From CAJQLB01 sp041392065 (GTDB lineage: Bacteria; Bacteroidota; Bacteroidia; Flavobacteriales; Flavobacteriaceae), in contig JAWKMU010000004.1 of the NCBI GenBank assembly GCA_041392065.1, forward strand, positions 248,001-312,000: DNA of 64,000 bases, written 5' to 3'. Each line of letters opens with the position of its first letter. Position 1 is the first letter of the stretch. The notes under the pieces were generated by a model. It had not been told where the DNA came from. It saw only the letters and a list, made by a program, of their open reading frames with translations, and ran no database searches. Position numbers and translations under genes: made by a program. Positions 59,730 through 64,000 of the stretch are shown here, piece by piece.

Positions 59730-59876
59730 ATGAACAAACATTATTGTAAGGTTGGTAAAATAAAACCTAATCTCAACAAAATTTTAAGCCTGAAAGAACT
59801 CGAAAATAAAATTGCCAATTTTGTAGAAGATTTAAGTAAACTTGACAAACAACAAGACTGGAAAACGAGTTTTTAA
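59730..59876 (+). CDS. Very small helical protein
   Basis: A 48-codon frame from ATG 59730 to TAA 59876: a basic start (NKHYCKVGKIKPN) and an amphipathic helix (LKELENKIANFVEDLSKL). It follows the 69-residue gene by 80 bases on the same strand and has normal codon use for the region. Short enough that chance cannot be excluded. Confidence 0.4.
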   Translation: MNKHYCKVGKIKPNLNKILSLKELENKIANFVEDLSKLDKQQDWKTSF

Positions 59877-59897
59877 CCTTTCGTTTATAAAGAGATA

Positions 59898-60710
59898 TTA
59901 TCTTATCAATTCAACCATTTGCTGTTTCAAATCATTAGCTGCATTAGAGGCTGCTTGCGCAAAATCGGTATTATTTGAGGCATAAATAATTCCTCTTGAA
60001 GAATTTATTAGTAGTCCGATATTTTTATTCATACCATATTTACAGACCTCTTTCAAATTGCCACCTTGTGCTCCAACTCCTGGAACCAGTAAAAAACTAT
60101 CAGGAATTATTTTTCTAATGTCTGCTAAAAATTCTGCTTTGGTTGCACCAACCACATACATAAGATTTTTGGCATTTTGCCAAGATTTTGATGTCTCTAA
60201 AACTTGTTTGTATAATTCTTTACCATCAACCGTTTTGGTTTGAAAATCAAAAGCGCCTTCATTAGATGTTAATGCCAAAAGAATGGTATGTTTATCTTTA
60301 AAAGATAAAAAAGGTTCAACCGAATCTTTTCCCATGTAAGGTGCTACAGTAACACTATCAAAACCTAAATCTTCTAAAAAAGCTTTGGCATACATAGTAC
60401 TTGTATTTCCAATATCACCTCTTTTAGCATCAGCAATGGTAAAAATTTCAGGATGGTTTTCGTTTATATATTTAATGGTTTTTTCTAAAGCTTGCCAACC
60501 TTTTAAACCATAGGCTTCATAAAATGCTGTGTTTGGTTTGTAGGCTACACACAAGTGATGTGTTGCATCAATAATGGCTTTGTTAAAAGCAAAAATTGGG
60601 TCGTCTTCTTTTAATAAATGCTGTGGAATTTTATTTAAATCAACATCCAAGCCTATACATAGAAAGGATTTCTTTTTTTTGATTTGAGCTACTAATTGTT
60701 GTGTTGTCAT
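59898..60710 (-). CDS. pyrF: Orotidine-5'-phosphate decarboxylase (long bacterial/type 2 form)
   Basis: Final step of UMP synthesis: OMP to UMP plus CO2. The 270-residue length and FLCIGLDVDLNKIP start mark the second PyrF subfamily. The catalytic loop is IADAKRGDIGNTS (near 90-98), with APYMGKDSVEPFL, GATKAEFLADIRKII, LLVPGVGAQGG for the phosphate site, and NSSRGIIYAS. Directly upstream lie a palindromic repeat and the prfA terminator, so it has its own promoter, which I could not locate. Confidence 0.95.
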   Translation of the reverse strand: MTTQQLVAQIKKKKSFLCIGLDVDLNKIPQHLLKEDDPIFAFNKAIIDATHHLCVAYKPNTAFYEAYGLKGWQALEKTIKYINENHPEIFTIADAKRGDIGNTSTMYAKAFLEDLGFDSVTVAPYMGKDSVEPFLSFKDKHTILLALTSNEGAFDFQTKTVDGKELYKQVLETSKSWQNAKNLMYVVGATKAEFLADIRKIIPDSFLLVPGVGAQGGNLKEVCKYGMNKNIGLLINSSRGIIYASNNTDFAQAASNAANDLKQQMVELIR

Positions 60711-60759
60711 TAGTTTTTTTTCTTTTTGCGTTAAAATGCAACTCTATACTTTTTTAGTG

Positions 60760-60785
60760 GATTCCGCATCAAGTGCGGAATGACA
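60760..60785. repeat. Intergenic short palindromic repeat between prfA and pyrF
   Basis: ATTCCGCA (60761-60768), loop TCAAG, TGCGGAAT (60774-60781), then GACA. It has the same 8-bp stem, five-base WCAAG loop and GACA tail as the copy translated inside the DJ-1-like gene (42018-42043). Confidence 0.65.
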
Positions 60786-60802
60786 AATCATTTCTATTTC
60801 AT

Positions 60803-60827
60803 AAAAAAGCCTCAAAAAAGAGGCTTT
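60803..60827 (-). terminator. Rho-independent terminator of prfA
   Basis: AAAGCCTC (60806-60813) and GAGGCTTT (60820-60827) form a perfect stem with a six-A loop. The minus-strand transcript continues into TTTTTTAT. It lies 5 bases after the prfA stop. Confidence 0.75.
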
Positions 60828-60831
60828 AGGT

Positions 60832-61908
60832 TTATATTACATCATCATTAGCTTTTAACATTTCAGTATTTTCAGCTAACATTAATTCGTCTATTATTTT
60901 TTGAATGTCACCATTCATAATATTTGATAAATCATAAAGAGTTAATCCAATTCTATGGTCTGTAACTCGTCCTTGAGGATAGTTATAAGTTCTAATCTTT
61001 GCACTTCTATCTCCTGAAGAGACCATACTCTTACGTTTTTCAGAATCTGCGGCTTGCTTTTTAGCCAACTCCATTTCATATAAACGTGAACGTAAAACCT
61101 TTAAAGCTTTCTCCAAGTTTTTATGAGACGATTTTTGATCTTGACAACTCACAATCATTCCTGTTGGTTCATGATGCAGCTTAATAGCAGAATACGTCGT
61201 GTTTACCGATTGACCTCCAGGACCAGTTGATGTTGTACGTTCAATACGTACTTCGCTCATATCCAACTCTACGTCAAATTCCTCAGCCTCTGGCAATACA
61301 ATAACCGTTGCAGCACTCGTATGAACACGACCTTGAGTTTCAGTTTGAGGCACTCGTTGCACACGATGTACTCCAGCTTCAAACTTCATTGTTCCATAAA
61401 CATCCTCACCAGATACTTCAAAAATAATTTCTTTATAGCCTCCTGAAGTACCTTCATTAAAATCTACCACGTCAACTTTCCATCCCTTACTCTCACAGAA
61501 CTTAGTGTACATTCTATGTAAATCACCAGCAAAAATACTAGCTTCGTCTCCACCTGTTCCAGCTCTTACTTCAACCACAACATTTTTAGCATCGTCTGGG
61601 TCTTTAGGTATTAATAAAAATCTGATTTCTTCCTCTAATGGTTCTAATTGCTCATTAGCTTCTTCCAACTGCATTTTTGCCATTTCAACCATTTCGGCAT
61701 CACTACCATCGTCAATAATTTCTTCAGCTTCGGTGATATTTTTTAACAAGGTTTCATACATGAGACCTTTATCTACAATCTTTTTTAGGTCTTTGTACTC
61801 TTTGTTTAATTGAATATAGCGTTGCTGATCAGAAATTACATCTGGTTGAATAATCAGGTCATTAATTTCATCAAATCGTTGTTTTACTATTTGTATTTTT
61901 TCTAACAT
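60832..61908 (-). CDS. prfA: Peptide chain release factor 1
   Basis: Recognises UAA and UAG stop codons and releases the peptide. 358 residues from MLEKIQIVKQ. Domain 1 is a coiled coil. Codon recognition lies in the segment RVHTSAATV (the PxT-type region; here VHTSAATVIVLPEAEE). The GGQ motif (231-233, STGPGGQSVNTT) enters the peptidyl-transferase centre. I choose the start at 61908 because the promoter box at 61930-61937 puts transcription after the alternative start at 61932. Confidence 0.96.
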   Translation of the reverse strand: MLEKIQIVKQRFDEINDLIIQPDVISDQQRYIQLNKEYKDLKKIVDKGLMYETLLKNITEAEEIIDDGSDAEMVEMAKMQLEEANEQLEPLEEEIRFLLIPKDPDDAKNVVVEVRAGTGGDEASIFAGDLHRMYTKFCESKGWKVDVVDFNEGTSGGYKEIIFEVSGEDVYGTMKFEAGVHRVQRVPQTETQGRVHTSAATVIVLPEAEEFDVELDMSEVRIERTTSTGPGGQSVNTTYSAIKLHHEPTGMIVSCQDQKSSHKNLEKALKVLRSRLYEMELAKKQAADSEKRKSMVSSGDRSAKIRTYNYPQGRVTDHRIGLTLYDLSNIMNGDIQKIIDELMLAENTEMLKANDDVI

Positions 61909-61929
61909 CTGCTGTCTAAAATTGTGTGG

Positions 61930-61937
61930 CAAAAATA
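61930..61937 (-). promoter_or_regulatory. -7 box of prfA
   Basis: TATTTTTG on the minus strand fits TAnnTTTG. It overlaps the longer in-frame prfA start (61932) and thus argues for the shorter protein. Confidence 0.45.
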
Positions 61938-62024
61938 CGATAATTTATGAATTGTTAATAGCATCATATTTCAACATATTAACAATAAAAAATATTTCTG
62001 ACTTAACTACGTTAAAGGTACTAT

Positions 62025-62312
62025 ATGCAAAAACTCCTGACTATACTTGCATTTTACAAACCGTTTGTAATATGGTCATTTTTAGTAAATATTGCAATAA
62101 CAATTGTAAACCCATATATTGTTCCTGCAATCGTTACTAAATTAATGCTCACTATTTTTGTTTGGTATTTTGTGAATGAAACCAATGCCAAACGAAAATT
62201 GATTTTTTACAACAACCTTGGTATTTCATCGATTAGATTGTTTTCGGTGATGTTTTTAATTGATATTTTTATAACTATAGGTTATCTTATACTTATAAAA
62301 GAATATATATAA
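62025..62312 (+). CDS. Small three-helix membrane protein, probable partner of the adjacent ABC ATPase
   Basis: A 95-residue protein with three hydrophobic stretches: FVIWSFLVNIAITIVNPYIV, LMLTIFVWYFVNE and LFSVMFLIDIFITIGYLILI, with a basic loop (TNAKRKLIFYNN) in the middle. It is too small for a standard ABC permease. Its stop is 1 base before the GTG of the ATPase, so the two work together. I do not know the family. Confidence 0.65.
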   Translation: MQKLLTILAFYKPFVIWSFLVNIAITIVNPYIVPAIVTKLMLTIFVWYFVNETNAKRKLIFYNNLGISSIRLFSVMFLIDIFITIGYLILIKEYI

Positions 62313-62313
62313 C

Positions 62314-62976
62314 GTGATTTTAGAGATTGACAATGTAGAACTTTACTTTAAAAACAAAGCAATTTTAAATGGTATTTACCTTAAAGCCGAAACTGGAAAA
62401 GTTACAGGCATTTTAGGTAGTAATGGCTGTGGAAAAAGTTGTTTGTTACAAATTGTATTTGGGTCTTTGAAACCAAAATACAAACTGGTTCGTATTGACA
62501 ATAAGCCAATTTTAAAACCGCTTTATCAAACTGGTTGGGTTAAGTTTTTACCTCAACATGCTTTAATTCCAAAAAACTTATCGTTTAAACATGTTTTTAA
62601 ATTGTATGAAGTTAATTGGCAAGAATTTGTTGCAACTTTTGAAGAGTTTATGGGTTGCGAAGTATACAAATCAAAACACTTGTCAGGAGGTCAAGTTCGA
62701 TTAATTGAAACCTACATCACTCTTAAAAGCGAGAGCAAAATTGTTTTGCTAGATGAACCTTTTTCTCATTTAGCACCTCTTCATATTGAAAAAATCATCG
62801 ACTTAATTGAAGAAGAAAAAGTTAAGAAAGCCATTATTATAACAGACCATTTTTACAATAACATTATTGAAGTTTCAGATGATATTTATCTTTTTAAAAA
62901 TGGTGCTTCAAAATTTATAAATCATTTGTTGGAGCTTGAAGATTATAAATATTTAAGTCAAGGTAGCTTAACTTAA
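62314..62976 (+). CDS. ABC transporter-type ATP-binding protein
   Basis: A 220-residue ATPase starting with GTG. Walker A ILGSNGCGKSCLLQ, Q-loop WVKFLPQHALIP, signature HLSGGQVRLIE, Walker B IVLLDEPFSHLAP, H-loop ITDHFY. The family resembles LptB-like short ATPases. With the 95-residue membrane protein it forms a two-gene unit, and no full permease is adjacent. Either several small subunits assemble a channel or a permease is encoded elsewhere. Confidence 0.85.
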   Translation: MILEIDNVELYFKNKAILNGIYLKAETGKVTGILGSNGCGKSCLLQIVFGSLKPKYKLVRIDNKPILKPLYQTGWVKFLPQHALIPKNLSFKHVFKLYEVNWQEFVATFEEFMGCEVYKSKHLSGGQVRLIETYITLKSESKIVLLDEPFSHLAPLHIEKIIDLIEEEKVKKAIIITDHFYNNIIEVSDDIYLFKNGASKFINHLLELEDYKYLSQGSLT

Positions 62977-63019
62977 TTCTTAACAAAAAAATTGTATTTT
63001 GCATGAACATAACTAACTA

Positions 63020-64000
63020 ATGCGAAACAAAGTCTTAAAACAATTTGGACTTATTTTAGGTCCTTTACTATTTACAATTACACTACTTTTTTTTAAGCCT
63101 GATAAGTTGTCCCCTGAAGGCGTAGCTGTTTTAGCAACAACGCTTTGGGTTGCAGTTTGGTGGATACTTGAAGTTGTACCAATCGCTGTTACAGCAATGC
63201 TTCCTATTATATTGTTCCCAATAACTGGAGCGATGAATTTAAGCACAACTACTGCTGCCTTTGGGCATAAATACGTGTTTCTTTACATTGGTGGTTTTAC
63301 TCTAGCCATTGCCATTGAAAAATGGAATTTGCACAAACGTATTGCATTAACAGTTATCAATCTTATTGGAACAAGTGTTAGCAAAATTATATTGGGTTTT
63401 ATGATTGCCACAGCGTTTTTAAGTATGTGGATTTCTAATACAGCTACGACAGTTATGATGCTACCAATTGGTATGGCAATCATATTTCAGCTCAAAGACA
63501 ATCCTGACACTAAAGAAGATGAAAACGAAATTTTCGGTAAGGCTTTGATGCTGGCTATTGCTTACAGTGCTTCTATTGGTGGAATTGCAACCTTAATTGG
63601 AACACCTCCAAATTTAATTTTCGCTGGAATTTTAGAAGAACAATATCACATAGAAATGACATTTTCTAAATGGATTATTTATGGCTTGCCAATTTCAATT
63701 TTACTGCTTTTTATCTGTTGGAAATACCTAACAACAATTGCTTTTAAATTTACCCAAAAAGATTTTCCAGGAGGAAAAGCCGAAATAAAACGATTACTAA
63801 AAAACTTAGGTAAAGTAAGTTACGAAGAAAAAACAGTATTAATCGTATTTTGCGTCACTGCCTTTTTATGGATCACTCGTGAGTTTTTGATTTCAAAACT
63901 AATTCCTGCTATTGACGATACCATTATTGCCATGGCAAGTGCAACCATTTTGTTTATTCTTCCAACAAAAAACAAAACTGAAAAAAAGATTATTAATTGG
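63020..64000 (+). CDS. DASS/SLC13-family sodium:anion symporter, N-terminal part (runs off the window)
   Basis: The first 327 residues of a sodium-coupled dicarboxylate, phosphate or sulfate transporter. Helices and signatures: VWWILEVVPIAVTAMLPIILFP, the SNT motif in MWISNTATTVMMLPI (sodium and substrate site), and IAYSASIGGIATLIGTPPNLIF, the first clamshell motif. The second SNT half lies beyond base 64000. The start ATG 63020 opens MRNKVLKQFG. Substrate class is not determined from this half. Confidence 0.92.
   Translation, partial: MRNKVLKQFGLILGPLLFTITLLFFKPDKLSPEGVAVLATTLWVAVWWILEVVPIAVTAMLPIILFPITGAMNLSTTTAAFGHKYVFLYIGGFTLAIAIEKWNLHKRIALTVINLIGTSVSKIILGFMIATAFLSMWISNTATTVMMLPIGMAIIFQLKDNPDTKEDENEIFGKALMLAIAYSASIGGIATLIGTPPNLIFAGILEEQYHIEMTFSKWIIYGLPISILLLFICWKYLTTIAFKFTQKDFPGGKAEIKRLLKNLGKVSYEEKTVLIVFCVTAFLWITREFLISKLIPAIDDTIIAMASATILFILPTKNKTEKKIINW

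Overview
The window is AT-rich DNA (roughly one third G+C by eye) from a member of the Bacteroidota, almost certainly a marine-type Flavobacteriaceae. The evidence is a SusC-type TonB-linked receptor, type IX secretion (T9SS) C-terminal sorting domains, IcmF, PPK2, DUF4920, DUF1684 and YceI lipoproteins, and promoter boxes of the Bacteroidota form TAnnTTTG. I saw no rRNA, tRNA, CRISPR array, transposase or integrase gene.

Layout. 1-4.1 kb: 5' end of a SusC-like receptor and two paralogous membrane-anchored AraC regulators. 4.1-12.8 kb: minus-strand housekeeping block (M28 peptidase, PPK2, a sigma-54-type response regulator without a DNA-binding domain, MscS channel, NatAB-like ABC exporter, dnaJ-grpE). 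12.9-22.7 kb: mixed core genes (YceI lipoprotein, a cassette-like segment with a structured repeat, TIGR01777 epimerase, mnmD, a c-heme protein, DUF4920, ilvE, MazG-like hydrolase, M49 peptidase, SRPBCC/GyrI-like protein, crcB). 22.8-39.4 kb: a long all-plus-strand accessory block that begins with a third membrane AraC regulator. It is dominated by exported, lipoprotein or membrane proteins: T9SS propellers, thioredoxin-fold proteins, amidohydrolase, beta-lactamase-fold hydrolase, ChaN/Ere-like protein, Tat-exported cupin and CPBP protease. It ends in a decayed copy of the cupin gene's 3' end. 39.4-53.4 kb: DUF1684 lipoprotein, MFS-VOC-DJ-1 cluster, a 1055-residue protein with three carboxypeptidase-regulatory/plug modules, then a peptide and amide catabolism group (DUF819 permease, aspartoacylase-like M14, large M14, amidohydrolase, Lrp). 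53.4-64 kb: icmF, PqqB-like MBL hydrolase, DUF4197, small proteins, pyrF, prfA, a two-gene ABC unit and the 5' part of a DASS/SLC13 symporter.

How the genes work together. Several short operons are suggested by 1-4 base overlaps: 8580-7747 behind 9896-8583 behind 10825-9899; 22322/22323; 31997-32000; 35091-35094; 36457; 41553-41556. grpE-dnaJ has a good promoter and a double terminator. The 47-52 kb group looks like a periplasmic peptide and amide scavenging set next to an Lrp-type regulator.

Most unusual observations: short palindromic dispersed-repeat-like sequences that are translated in frame, three in linkers of IcmF and one in the DJ-1-like lipoprotein, with a structurally matching intergenic copy before pyrF; a cassette-like unit around 13.7-14.3 kb; a barrel-less triple plug-module protein; and a cupin gene duplicated around a CPBP protease gene. 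Family assignments are from recognised motifs, not from database searches.
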